A DNA stretch of 24,174 nt from Bacillota bacterium. GTDB lineage: Bacteria > Bacillota > Clostridia > Acetivibrionales > DSM-1351. Position numbers and translations under genes: made by a program. A model generated the notes under the pieces. That model saw only the letters and a list, made by a program, of their open reading frames with translations. It made no database searches and was not told the origin of the DNA. The stretch is taken from assembly GCA_023395575.1 (NCBI GenBank), contig JAEWZA010000138.1:1-24174 (forward strand), read 5' to 3'. Below, piece by piece: positions 1 through 7,259 of the stretch (its first letter is position 1; every line of letters starts with the position of its first letter).

Positions 1-1
1 T

Positions 2-952
2 TTTTACAGTATAGAATACGCAATGAATATTTTTGGTAATTACGATGAAAATATAAAAATTATTGAAGAGGCCTATAATGTAAAGCTTGTGACTAGAGAT
101 ACGTCAATAGCAATCAGCGGAGAAGCAGATAATGTTAGTAAAGCTGAAACAATTGTTACAAAGCTATTGGGCATTGCAAAACGTGGAGAAAATATTACAA
201 GACAAAATGTACAGTATTTAGTAGGACTTACAAACGAGAAGCAAATAGAAAAAGCTGATGAACTTTTAGTTGACTATGTTTGTCTAACTGCAAAAGGAAA
301 GCAGATTAAAAATAAGACACATGGACAAAAGCTGTACGTAGATGCAATGAAAAAAAATGATATTGTTTTTGGAATAGGCCCTGCAGGTACAGGAAAGACT
401 TTTCTGGCTGTTGCTATGGCAGTAACAGCTTTTAGAAATAAAGAGGTTGACAGAATTGTTCTTACGAGACCGGCAGTAGAAGCAGGTGAAAAATTAGGGT
501 TTTTGCCTGGAGATTTACAAAATAAGGTGGATCCATATTTAAGGCCACTTTATGACGGACTTTACGAAATAATGGGAGCCGATCTTTATTTAAAGTATCT
601 TGAAAGAGGTATGATAGAGATTGCACCTCTTGCATATATGAGGGGAAGAACCTTAGACAACTCGTTTATTATATTAGATGAAGCTCAGAACACTACACCA
701 GAGCAAATGAAGATGTTTTTAACAAGAATTGGGTTTAATTCAAAGGCTGTAATAACAGGTGATATAACTCAAATTGACTTACCGGGTGACAAGAAATCTG
801 GACTAAAGGAAGTAACTACTATTTTGAAAGATATAGATGGTATTGAGTTTTGTTACCTTACTCAGAAGGATGTAGTCAGACATGAACTGGTTCAGAAGAT
901 TATAGTAGCGTATGATAAACACTCTTCAAAGGAAGAAAAACAAAAGACTTAA
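2..952 (+). CDS. phoH: PhoH family ATPase (5' end outside window)
   Basis: This is a PhoH-type P-loop ATPase, a family linked to RNA metabolism whose exact cellular task is not settled. Numbering from the ATG at 23, the Walker A motif GPAGTGKT lies at residues 119-126 and the Walker B-like FIILDEAQN at 215-223; ITGDITQIDLP near 245-254 matches the conserved downstream part. The reading frame is open back to base 2 and the residues before that ATG continue the family's N-terminal pattern (…EYAMNIFGNYDENIK), so the true start probably lies upstream of the window and the ATG at 23 is internal. That ATG also has no ribosome-binding site. The gene heads the conserved phoH-pgpH-ybeY-dgkA-cdd-era-recO cluster; pgpH follows after 39 bases. 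Family assignment is certain, the start is not visible. Confidence 0.93.
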   Translation, partial: FYSIEYAMNIFGNYDENIKIIEEAYNVKLVTRDTSIAISGEADNVSKAETIVTKLLGIAKRGENITRQNVQYLVGLTNEKQIEKADELLVDYVCLTAKGKQIKNKTHGQKLYVDAMKKNDIVFGIGPAGTGKTFLAVAMAVTAFRNKEVDRIVLTRPAVEAGEKLGFLPGDLQNKVDPYLRPLYDGLYEIMGADLYLKYLERGMIEIAPLAYMRGRTLDNSFIILDEAQNTTPEQMKMFLTRIGFNSKAVITGDITQIDLPGDKKSGLKEVTTILKDIDGIEFCYLTQKDVVRHELVQKIIVAYDKHSSKEEKQKT

Positions 953-991
953 GCGTATAGCTAATATACAACACTTACCTGGGGGTAGCAA

Positions 992-3241
992 ATGAAAAAA
1001 GCTAAGAAAAGCGAAAATAAACTAAGTAAAATTACTAAAAACTTTACTGTTCAGCGTTCATTCGTGGTAATTATTACTATATTAATTGCTTTTATTATAA
1101 TTGAAACAGGAGCTCAACCTACAAAATATAAATTAAATATAGGTGATGTCTCGACTGATGATATAACTGCGCCTAGAGAAGTGGTTAATGAAGTTTTAAC
1201 TGAAGAAAACAGAATATCAGCCAGAGAAAATGTTGAGACCGTGACAAAGGAAGATTCAAAGGCTTTTGTACAGGTTATATACAAAAAGGACGATTTCTTT
1301 AAGGCTATATCAGTTGCTAGAACAAGTGTTGATAAAAGAATGAAGGAGCTTGGATTATCTCCAAATAGCAAAAGCTATATTGACTATCTTAAAGACGCTC
1401 GAAAAACAGCAGCAAATAGTTTAAGTGACAGATTAAATGAACTGTCAATAACATTGTCACAGGCACAAATTGAATATCTTATATCAACTGTTACAGATAG
1501 TGAATTAGAAGCTTTTGAATCATTGACTAAACAGCTTATATCACGTTCTATGTCTGAGGTTATTACAGAGAGCAATATTGATATACATATTCAAAATTTG
1601 TTCAATAGCTATCAGAATGAGCAAGGTATAAATGACCAACTGAAAAGCATTGGAGAGCAGCTTTCTAAAAGTATTCTCAGAACCAATCAGATAATTGATA
1701 CTGAAGCTACGGAAAAAAAACGACAGGAAGCATATGATGATGAGGCTAATATTGTTAAGATTAAAAAGGGATCGAGAATTATTAGCTTTGGCGATATAGT
1801 TACAATGGACAAGCTAAAGTTATTAGAGGAGCTTAATCTTCTGGAAACAAAAGGTAGATATGATTATCTTTTTTCTCTTGGAATATTTTCAATTTTGCTT
1901 TTTCTTGTTGGAATAGTTGCTGTCTTCTTAAGAAAATATAATAAAAAAATATACAAAAGCAGAAAAGAATTATTTTTGCTTTGCTTAATATCTATTATTA
2001 TTCTTCTTATAGCAAGATATTTGTTTCCCTTATATAGCGGTTTGCTTATTCCAATTTTTGTGGGAACAATGTTAATATCAATATTGCTAAACTTTGAACT
2101 TGCAGTAGTAATTAATTGCATTCTTACAGTTTGTATTTCATTATTACTTAGAGGCGACTATAAATTTTTGTATATGGGATTAGTTTGTGGTGCAATATCA
2201 GCATTTATGGTTACAAAGGCACATCAACGCAGTAGGCTGTCAATGAATGGACTTTTACTGGGATTAATAAATGCTGTATTTATAGTTTTTGTAAATTTCA
2301 TAGAAAAGAGCGATGCTACAACAATTCTTACTGAAAGCCTAGTAGTGTTTATTAATGGAATTATTTCTATGGTATTAACAATTGGATTTCTTCCGTTTTT
2401 AGAGAGTGCATTTGGAATTGTTACTCCACTAAAGCTTCTTGAATTATCCAACCCAAACCATCCTTTACTTAAAAAGCTTCTTATGGAGGCGCCGGGCACA
2501 TATCATCATAGTCTTATGGTTGGAAATCTGGCAGAGGTGGCTGCAGAGGATTTGGGAGCTAACGCCCTCCTGGCAAGAGCAGGAGCATATTTTCATGATG
2601 TTGGAAAGCTTAAAAGACCAGACTTATTTACTGAAAATCAACTATCAGAAAATCCCCATGAAAGAATGACACCAAATGTAAGTGCAGTTGTTATTACATC
2701 GCATACATCTGATGGTGTTGAAATAGCAACTAAGTACAAGCTTCCTCCTGTAATTAAAGACATAATAAAACAGCACCATGGAACAACACTTGTAGCATAT
2801 TTTTATTATAAAGCTATAAAGTCAGAGTCTGGTAATGATGTTAAACAAGAGGATTACAGATATGAGGGACCTAGCCCCCAGACAAAAGAAGCGGCAATAG
2901 TTATGCTTTCAGATTCTGTTGAAGCTGCAGTTCGATCTATGAGCAATAAAACAGAAGAAAAAATTGAAGCTTTAGTTAGAAAAATAATTAAGGACAAGCT
3001 AGATGATGGTCAGTTAAATAAATGTCAGCTTACATTGGCTGATTTAGATACAATAGCAAATTCCTTTATTAAGGTTCTTAGTGGCTATTTTCACGCGCGA
3101 GAGCAATATCCAGATGTTAAAAATTTAGTGAAAAAGGATATTTTTATTGAGGAAAAGGGAGAGTATAATATAGAACAGTCTAAAAATGAAATTTCTGATG
3201 AAGCAAGAAAAGATGGAGGAGCGAAAGTTGATAATAATTGA
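992..3241 (+). CDS. pgpH: PgpH-type cyclic-di-AMP phosphodiesterase, membrane 7TMR-HD protein
   Basis: This is a 749-residue membrane HD-domain protein of the YqfF/PgpH family; characterised members hydrolyse the second messenger cyclic-di-AMP. The order seen is an N-terminal membrane segment (about residues 22-38), a large extracytoplasmic 7TMR-HDED region (about 40-285), a cluster of hydrophobic helices (about 290-475), then a cytoplasmic HD domain. In the HD domain the metal-binding residues are visible: tandem His at 505-506, HDVGK at 535-539, HH at 595-596 and LSDSVEAA near 640. A GGGGG ribosome-binding site lies just before the ATG. Its 3' end overlaps the ybeY start, so the two are translationally coupled. 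Length and position after phoH match the Bacillus arrangement. The substrate is inferred from the family. Confidence 0.94.
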   Translation: MKKAKKSENKLSKITKNFTVQRSFVVIITILIAFIIIETGAQPTKYKLNIGDVSTDDITAPREVVNEVLTEENRISARENVETVTKEDSKAFVQVIYKKDDFFKAISVARTSVDKRMKELGLSPNSKSYIDYLKDARKTAANSLSDRLNELSITLSQAQIEYLISTVTDSELEAFESLTKQLISRSMSEVITESNIDIHIQNLFNSYQNEQGINDQLKSIGEQLSKSILRTNQIIDTEATEKKRQEAYDDEANIVKIKKGSRIISFGDIVTMDKLKLLEELNLLETKGRYDYLFSLGIFSILLFLVGIVAVFLRKYNKKIYKSRKELFLLCLISIIILLIARYLFPLYSGLLIPIFVGTMLISILLNFELAVVINCILTVCISLLLRGDYKFLYMGLVCGAISAFMVTKAHQRSRLSMNGLLLGLINAVFIVFVNFIEKSDATTILTESLVVFINGIISMVLTIGFLPFLESAFGIVTPLKLLELSNPNHPLLKKLLMEAPGTYHHSLMVGNLAEVAAEDLGANALLARAGAYFHDVGKLKRPDLFTENQLSENPHERMTPNVSAVVITSHTSDGVEIATKYKLPPVIKDIIKQHHGTTLVAYFYYKAIKSESGNDVKQEDYRYEGPSPQTKEAAIVMLSDSVEAAVRSMSNKTEEKIEALVRKIIKDKLDDGQLNKCQLTLADLDTIANSFIKVLSGYFHAREQYPDVKNLVKKDIFIEEKGEYNIEQSKNEISDEARKDGGAKVDNN

Positions 3242-3716
3242 AAATGAACAAGACAAGGTATCAATTGACGAGAATATTAATATACTCATTAATAAGGTAA
3301 TTGACATATGTATGAAATCTGAAAAGCTAGAAGTGGATTATGAAGTAAGTGTGCTGATTGTAGATGACGAAGAGATACGATTAATTAATAAAGAGCACAG
3401 GGATATTGATAAAGCTACCGATGTGTTATCTTTTCCTATGGCGGAGTTTTATAATGGAGAGCTGATTTCTGATGAAGGGGATTATGACCTTGAGTTTGAA
3501 CAATTAATGCTAGGTGATATCATTATTTCGGCTGAAACGGCAAAGAGGCAGGCAATAGAATATGGACATAGCTTTGAAAGAGAAGTGGCTTTTTTGACAG
3601 CTCATTCGTGTTTTCATTTATTAGGATACGATCATATGGAGGAGTCTGAAGAAAAGGTTATGCTTAGTAAACAGGAAGCAGTTTTGGAGGAAATGGGGTT
3701 GGCTAGGCTCAAATAA
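3228..3716 (+). CDS. ybeY: Endoribonuclease YbeY (16S rRNA maturation)
   Basis: YbeY is a zinc-dependent endoribonuclease involved in 16S rRNA 3'-end maturation and ribosome quality control. The metal-binding motif HSCFHLLGYDH gives three histidines at residues 126, 130 and 136, and the DVLSFP segment typical of the family lies near 66-71. I place the start at the TTG at 3228: GGAGGA at 3215-3220 sits 7 bases upstream, and the resulting N-terminus (MIIIENEQDK) matches the usual YbeY start, giving 162 residues. An in-frame ATG at 3186 would add 14 residues with no ribosome-binding site. The gene overlaps the end of pgpH by 14 bases. An 81-base spacer with a weak hairpin separates it from dgkA. 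Confidence 0.93.
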   Translation: MIIIENEQDKVSIDENINILINKVIDICMKSEKLEVDYEVSVLIVDDEEIRLINKEHRDIDKATDVLSFPMAEFYNGELISDEGDYDLEFEQLMLGDIIISAETAKRQAIEYGHSFEREVAFLTAHSCFHLLGYDHMEESEEKVMLSKQEAVLEEMGLARLK

Positions 3717-3797
3717 GCTTGTTCAAGAAGTGCGCTTCATTTTTCAAGCTGAGGTTTTCCACAGAGAAGTTTACCTAAATGTTATGTGGAGGTTAAT

Positions 3798-4175
3798 ATG
3801 AAGAATAAAAATCTTATCGAGAGCTTTTTGAATGCCTCTAGAGGTGTAATATATACATTTGTAAAAGAAAGAAACATGAAAATTCATTCAGCTGTTAGTT
3901 TTTTTGTTTTTTTGCTTGCAATATGGCTTGGGGTCAGCAGGCTTGAGCTTGCAATATTATGTTTGACAATCGCAATGGTTTTATGCTTTGAACTTATAAA
4001 TACAGCGATGGAAGTGGTAGTTGATTTTATAGTCGATGTATATCATCCTAAAGCTAAGATTATAAAGGATGTTTCTGCAGGTGCTGTTTTTGTTTCAGCT
4101 TTTTTTAGTATTGTAATAGGTGCTGTAATAATGGGAGAGAAACTGATGTTAAGACTAATAGCTTTTATTGGATAA
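3798..4175 (+). CDS. dgkA: Undecaprenol / diacylglycerol kinase family protein
   Basis: This is a 125-residue integral membrane kinase of the prokaryotic DgkA family. In Gram-positive bacteria these phosphorylate undecaprenol, recycling the lipid carrier for peptidoglycan and other wall polymers. The active-site signature ELINTAMEVVVDF lies at about residues 65-77, followed by HPKAKIIKDVSAGAV (83-97), and three hydrophobic membrane segments are evident (about 32-48, 50-68, 95-113). The start is the ATG at 3798, with GGAGG at 3788-3792 five bases upstream. A GTG at 3786 in the same frame overlaps that ribosome-binding site and is unlikely. The gene sits between ybeY and cdd as in Bacillus. Preference for undecaprenol is inferred from Gram-positive relatives. 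Confidence 0.93.
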   Translation: MKNKNLIESFLNASRGVIYTFVKERNMKIHSAVSFFVFLLAIWLGVSRLELAILCLTIAMVLCFELINTAMEVVVDFIVDVYHPKAKIIKDVSAGAVFVSAFFSIVIGAVIMGEKLMLRLIAFIG

Positions 4176-4206
4176 AGACTGTAAATAACGGGATAAAGGA
4201 GATAAA

Positions 4207-4599
4207 ATGATGACAGATAAAGAACTTATTGAGCTTGCAAAAAATGCACTAGAGAAGGCCTATGTTCCTTATTCAAAATTTAGAGTAGGTGCAGCTATTC
4301 TAACTAAAACAGGAAAAGTATATACAGGATGTAATGTTGAAATAGCATCATTTGGTGCAACAAATTGCGCTGAAAGAACTGCTGTCTGGAAGGCCATTTC
4401 AGAGGAAGGTAAAATTGAGATTGAGAAAATTGCAATTGCAAGTGATGATGATGACTACATTTATCCTTGTGGTATTTGCAGACAAGTAATGGCTGAATTT
4501 GCAAATGATGATATGAAGCTGCTTTGCACTAATAAAACAGGGGATTACAGAGAAATTCGCTTTGGAGATATATTACCTAATGCCTTCAGAAGTTTTTAA
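4207..4599 (+). CDS. cdd: Cytidine deaminase
   Basis: Cytidine deaminase converts cytidine and deoxycytidine to uridine and deoxyuridine in pyrimidine salvage. The zinc and catalytic residues are all present: CAE at 54-56 (Cys ligand and proton-shuttling Glu) and PCGIC with Cys 88 and Cys 91. The N-terminal YVPYSKFRVGAAI block is the substrate-binding signature. At 130 residues it is the usual size of the homotetrameric class. AAAGGAG at 4195-4201 precedes two consecutive ATGs (4207 and 4210); either could be used, the second having the better spacing. It follows dgkA after 31 bases and belongs to the same cluster. Confidence 0.96.
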   Translation: MMTDKELIELAKNALEKAYVPYSKFRVGAAILTKTGKVYTGCNVEIASFGATNCAERTAVWKAISEEGKIEIEKIAIASDDDDYIYPCGICRQVMAEFANDDMKLLCTNKTGDYREIRFGDILPNAFRSF

Positions 4600-4617
4600 G
4601 GTAATAAATCAACTTTC

Positions 4618-4674
4618 GCACATAAATTCTATCAGTGCATTAGTCCATACTAGTAATTTATAGAGGTTATGTGC
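4618..4674 (+). other. Imperfect inverted repeat upstream of era
   Basis: GCACATAA at 4618-4625 is the exact reverse complement of TTATGTGC at 4667-4674. CTAT (4629-4632) pairs with ATAG (4660-4663) inside it, so the arms span 15 bases with one mismatch and one G-T pair around a 27-base loop. There is no T tract, so it is not a standard terminator. The left arm carries one copy of the dispersed motif TTTCGYACATAAATTCTA. Function unknown; it could affect the RNA between cdd and era. Confidence 0.4.
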
Positions 4675-4739
4675 TAAAATACGGTTTATGGACCAAAACA
4701 TATTAACGCATGAAAAATAATGGAGGATACAAATAGAAT

Positions 4740-5630
4740 ATGGCATACAAATCAGGATTTATATCGGTTATAGGCAAGCCAAATGTAGGAAAGTCTACGC
4801 TGTTGAATGCCTTAACTGGTGAAAAAATAGCAATAATGTCTAATAAACCGCAAACAACAAGAAATACTATAAGGGCAGTTATAACAAGTGATGAATGTCA
4901 GCTTGTACTTATTGACACACCAGGTATTCATAGACCTAAAACGAAATTGGGAGAGTATATGGTAAATGTCGCTTCTGAAACAATCAAAGAAGTGGATTTA
5001 ATTTTCTTATTGGCGGAGGCTACTTCTCAGCCTGAAAGCCTGGATATTAGCATTATTGAACAGTTGAAACAGGTTAAAACACCAGTACTTCTAATTTTGA
5101 ACAAGGTGGATATAGTGGATAAGGAAAGACTATTTACTATAATAGCTAGATACAGTGAATTGATGGAGTTTAAGGCCATTATTCCTGTTTCCGCTTTAAA
5201 AAAAGATGGTTTAGAAATTATTCTAAAAGAAGCACTTAAATATATACCTGAGGGAGAAAAGTTTTTCCCAGAGGATACATTAACTGACCAACCCGAAAAG
5301 GTAATAGCCGCTGAAATGATAAGAGAAAAATTACTTCTTAATCTAGATGATGAAGTTCCTCATGGAGTTGGCGTTGAGGTTACATCCTTTAAAGAGAGAA
5401 AAGATGGACTGATTAATATTCAAGCTACTATTTTCTGTGAGAAAAGCTCTCACAAGGGAATAATTATCGGAAAACAAGGTGTAATGCTTAAAAAAATAGG
5501 GTCTGCAGCAAGATTTGAAATTGAAAGGCTTTTAGATACTAAGGTTTTTTTAGAACTTTGGGTAAAAGTAAAACCAGATTGGCGTAATAATGACAATATG
5601 TTAAAGGAACTTGGATATAAAAGAAAATAA
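4740..5630 (+). CDS. era: GTPase Era
   Basis: Era is an essential GTPase that binds the 3' end of 16S rRNA and assists 30S subunit assembly. The GTPase domain shows G1 GKPNVGKS (12-19), G3 DTPG (59-62) and G4 NKVD (121-124). The C-terminal KH RNA-binding domain is recognised by IIIGKQG with the GKQG loop at 244-247. Length (296 residues) is typical. GGAGGA about 12 bases upstream of the ATG is a somewhat distant ribosome-binding site. The upstream 140-base spacer contains an inverted repeat, so transcription may be modulated there. The gene is followed by the small yqzL-like gene. Confidence 0.97.
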   Translation: MAYKSGFISVIGKPNVGKSTLLNALTGEKIAIMSNKPQTTRNTIRAVITSDECQLVLIDTPGIHRPKTKLGEYMVNVASETIKEVDLIFLLAEATSQPESLDISIIEQLKQVKTPVLLILNKVDIVDKERLFTIIARYSELMEFKAIIPVSALKKDGLEIILKEALKYIPEGEKFFPEDTLTDQPEKVIAAEMIREKLLLNLDDEVPHGVGVEVTSFKERKDGLINIQATIFCEKSSHKGIIIGKQGVMLKKIGSAARFEIERLLDTKVFLELWVKVKPDWRNNDNMLKELGYKRK

Positions 5631-5738
5631 TAAATTAATTCAAAAATGGAAATGAATATTTATTTTGTGCTTGTATACTATTGGACTATTTGAGGGAAAA
5701 TATTTTATATAAATATACAATAGAAGGAGCTGACATTT

Positions 5739-5873
5739 ATGCTAGTAGATTTTATTTGGAATGTTTTTAAATCAACTGGTAGTGTTGATTCTTATGTACT
5801 AATGAAGGAAATTGAGGAAAAGTACAAACCAGAAAAAACAGAAGATGTCGTTCAGGAAGAAATTAAAATTTAG
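5739..5873 (+). CDS. YqzL-like small protein (44 aa)
   Basis: This short reading frame encodes 44 residues beginning MLVDFIWNVFKSTGSVDSYV and ending in a charged tail. The pattern (Asp-Phe-x-Trp-x-Val-Phe, then TG-x-V/I-D-x-Y and a KEIE segment) resembles the YqzL family, whose B. subtilis member lies at the same place, between era and recO. AAGGAG at 5724-5729 lies 9 bases before the ATG. No catalytic motif is visible and the family has no assigned function. A rho-independent terminator follows about 100 bases downstream, so era and this gene probably share a transcript. The match to YqzL is from memory of the family pattern and gene order. Confidence 0.85.
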   Translation: MLVDFIWNVFKSTGSVDSYVLMKEIEEKYKPEKTEDVVQEEIKI

Positions 5874-5975
5874 TATAACTAAATTAGTCTGCAAATAAAA
5901 TACAGCCAACATTATGGATAATTGTTTGTTTGAAAGGCGAGGATTTTGAGTTCAATAGTTTTATAAAACATATAT

Positions 5976-6029
5976 AACTTGGCTTCTGCCTTTGTTTTGA
6001 TTGGTATAAGCCAAGTTTGTTTTGTTTTT
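5976..6029 (+). terminator. Rho-independent terminator after the yqzL-like gene
   Basis: AACTTGGCTT (5976-5985) pairs perfectly with AAGCCAAGTT (6008-6017) to give a 10-bp stem with a 22-base loop. It is followed by a T-rich tail TGTTTTGTTTTT. It lies between the yqzL-like gene and recO, suggesting that recO is at least partly transcribed separately. Confidence 0.75.
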
Positions 6030-6055
6030 ATAGTGAAGATAATAGCTAAAATAAA

Positions 6056-6076
6056 TTTCGTACATAAATTCTACCA
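6056..6076 (+). repeat. Dispersed motif copy upstream of recO
   Basis: TTTCGTACATAAATTCTA and three further bases match 4614-4634 with two substitutions over 21 bases. Related reverse-orientation copies lie near 7183-7200 and 21313-21330. It sits about 20 bases before recO. Function unknown. Confidence 0.4.
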
Positions 6077-6096
6077 ATAAGAATATGGTGTTTATA

Positions 6097-6840
6097 ATGG
6101 CATATGTGAATTATAAAGGGATAGTTTTAAAAGAAGTAAATACTGGCGAAGCTGATAAGATAATAACTGTTTTGACTGCTGAAGAAGGAAAGATATCTAT
6201 TGCAGCTAAAAATGCCAGACGAGCAAAAAACTCGTTGAGTTCAGGTACCCAACTGCTTTGTTATAGTAGCTATATGCTGTTTAAAGGCAAGGAACTATAT
6301 AACATGTCTAGCTGTGAGGTTATAGAATCGAATTATGAAATCAGAAATGATATTGTAAAACTTACATACTGTTCTCATATACTGGAACTTGTTTCAGATA
6401 ATGTGCAAGAAGGTGAGCCATCAGAAAGCATTCTGCAGCTTTTGCTTAATACGCTATATGTAATTGCAAAAACCGACCGCTCGTTAGAATTTATAACCAG
6501 AGTATTTGAGTGGCGCTTAATGGCATTGCTTGGGTATGAACCACATGTTACTAGCTGTATACACTGCAACAAAACTGATGATGAAAAAGTATTTTTTGAT
6601 TTAGATAGCTCGGGCTTGGTATGCAGAGAATGTGTTAATAAAAGGGGAAGGGTTTATACATTGCTACCTGGAACAGTGAAGGCTTTGAAATACATAATGC
6701 TAATTAATCCTCAAAAGCTTTATAGCTTCTCCCTTTCAGAGGAAATAATAAAAGAACTGAGCACAATTTCGAAAAAATACATAAAAGAGCATATAGGTAA
6801 AGAATATAATAAATTGGATTATTTGAAATACTACAAATAG
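6097..6840 (+). CDS. recO: DNA repair protein RecO
   Basis: RecO works with RecF and RecR in gap repair, loading RecA on SSB-coated single-stranded DNA and annealing strands. The N-terminal OB-fold segment (KGIVLKEVNTGEADKIITVL, about residues 7-26) is characteristic. The C-terminal region carries a four-cysteine zinc site, CIHC at 154-157 and CREC at 176-179, as in Gram-positive RecO. I prefer the ATG at 6097, which gives the usual MAYVNYKGIV start and 247 residues. An in-frame ATG at 6085 would add four residues, and neither has a strong ribosome-binding site. Its place after era is conserved. The usual downstream glyQS pair is absent; a palindromic element follows instead. Confidence 0.94.
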   Translation: MAYVNYKGIVLKEVNTGEADKIITVLTAEEGKISIAAKNARRAKNSLSSGTQLLCYSSYMLFKGKELYNMSSCEVIESNYEIRNDIVKLTYCSHILELVSDNVQEGEPSESILQLLLNTLYVIAKTDRSLEFITRVFEWRLMALLGYEPHVTSCIHCNKTDDEKVFFDLDSSGLVCRECVNKRGRVYTLLPGTVKALKYIMLINPQKLYSFSLSEEIIKELSTISKKYIKEHIGKEYNKLDYLKYYK

Positions 6841-6879
6841 AGACTGTTGCAAAATAAGAAATATATATTAATATTAGAC

Positions 6880-7131
6880 TGCTAAAATAGTACTTCCGTG
6901 CAATATATATCCATAGCTTGCTCACAAAATTGACGCTGAAATAATTTTGGTGAAGAACAAGCATTTCTGCCGACCGTATAACACTCGACATCCTGTCTCG
7001 AAGTTATACTCAAAGCTACATCCTGTAGCTTTGTCGGCTACAATACTTATTCTTCACCTGCTATTTCTAGCATCAATTTCTAACCGAGCTTCGCTATTAT
7101 ATAAATATTACACTCGCGTACTATTTTTGCA
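6880..7131. repeat. About 250-bp imperfect palindromic element (MITE-like)
   Basis: Arms 6880-6974 and 7033-7131 are reverse complements over about 95 bases with roughly three quarters identity. The best blocks are GTCGGC, TTCTTCACC, ATTTC/AGC/TCAATTT, GAGC and GTACTATTTT before GCA. The 58-base centre holds two further hairpins: GTATAAC…GTTATAC around a GACA-TCC-TGTC tip, and a 9-bp perfect stem (AAAGCTACA with TGTAGCTTT, loop TCC) at 7013-7033. Both tips read ACATCCTGT. Weaker pairing continues outward toward the recO stop. It encodes no credible protein and no transposase, which fits a non-autonomous palindromic element. No target-site duplication was identified. Confidence 0.6.
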
Positions 7132-7155
7132 TAAAAATTTTAGTATACAGTAAAT

Positions 7156-7184
7156 TTCGTTCTTTAACATCCCATTTGAACGAA
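7156..7184 (+). repeat. Small hairpin flanking the palindromic element
   Basis: TTCGTTC (7156-7162) pairs perfectly with GAACGAA (7178-7184) around a 15-base loop containing ATCCC. Immediately downstream is GTGCGAAAG (7193-7201), a reverse copy of the dispersed motif seen at 4614, then the 10-bp palindrome GTTGTACAAC (7201-7210) just before cls. No T tract, so not a clear terminator. Confidence 0.4.
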
Positions 7185-7259
7185 GAATATAAGTGCGAAA
7201 GTTGTACAACCTAACAATATAATATATTGGTACTTATTGAGTGATTTTATGGGGTGAAT

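Noticed and set aside
3716..3750. Hairpin AGCTTG…CAAGCT with inner GAAG/CTTC between ybeY and dgkA
   Set aside because: Only 6 and 4 bp, unpaired spacers between them and a poorly placed T run; too weak to call a terminator.
4304..4504. 66-codon minus-strand frame opposite cdd
   Set aside because: Low-complexity translation opposite a clear cytidine deaminase; no ribosome-binding site.
4571..4606. TATTACCT/AGGTAATA inverted repeat across the cdd stop codon
   Set aside because: Only 8 bp with a 20-base loop and no T tract, and mostly inside coding sequence.
6947..7153. 68-codon open frame inside the palindromic element
   Set aside because: It lies across both arms and the central hairpins, has no ribosome-binding site and reads low-complexity sequence; it is a by-product of the palindrome.
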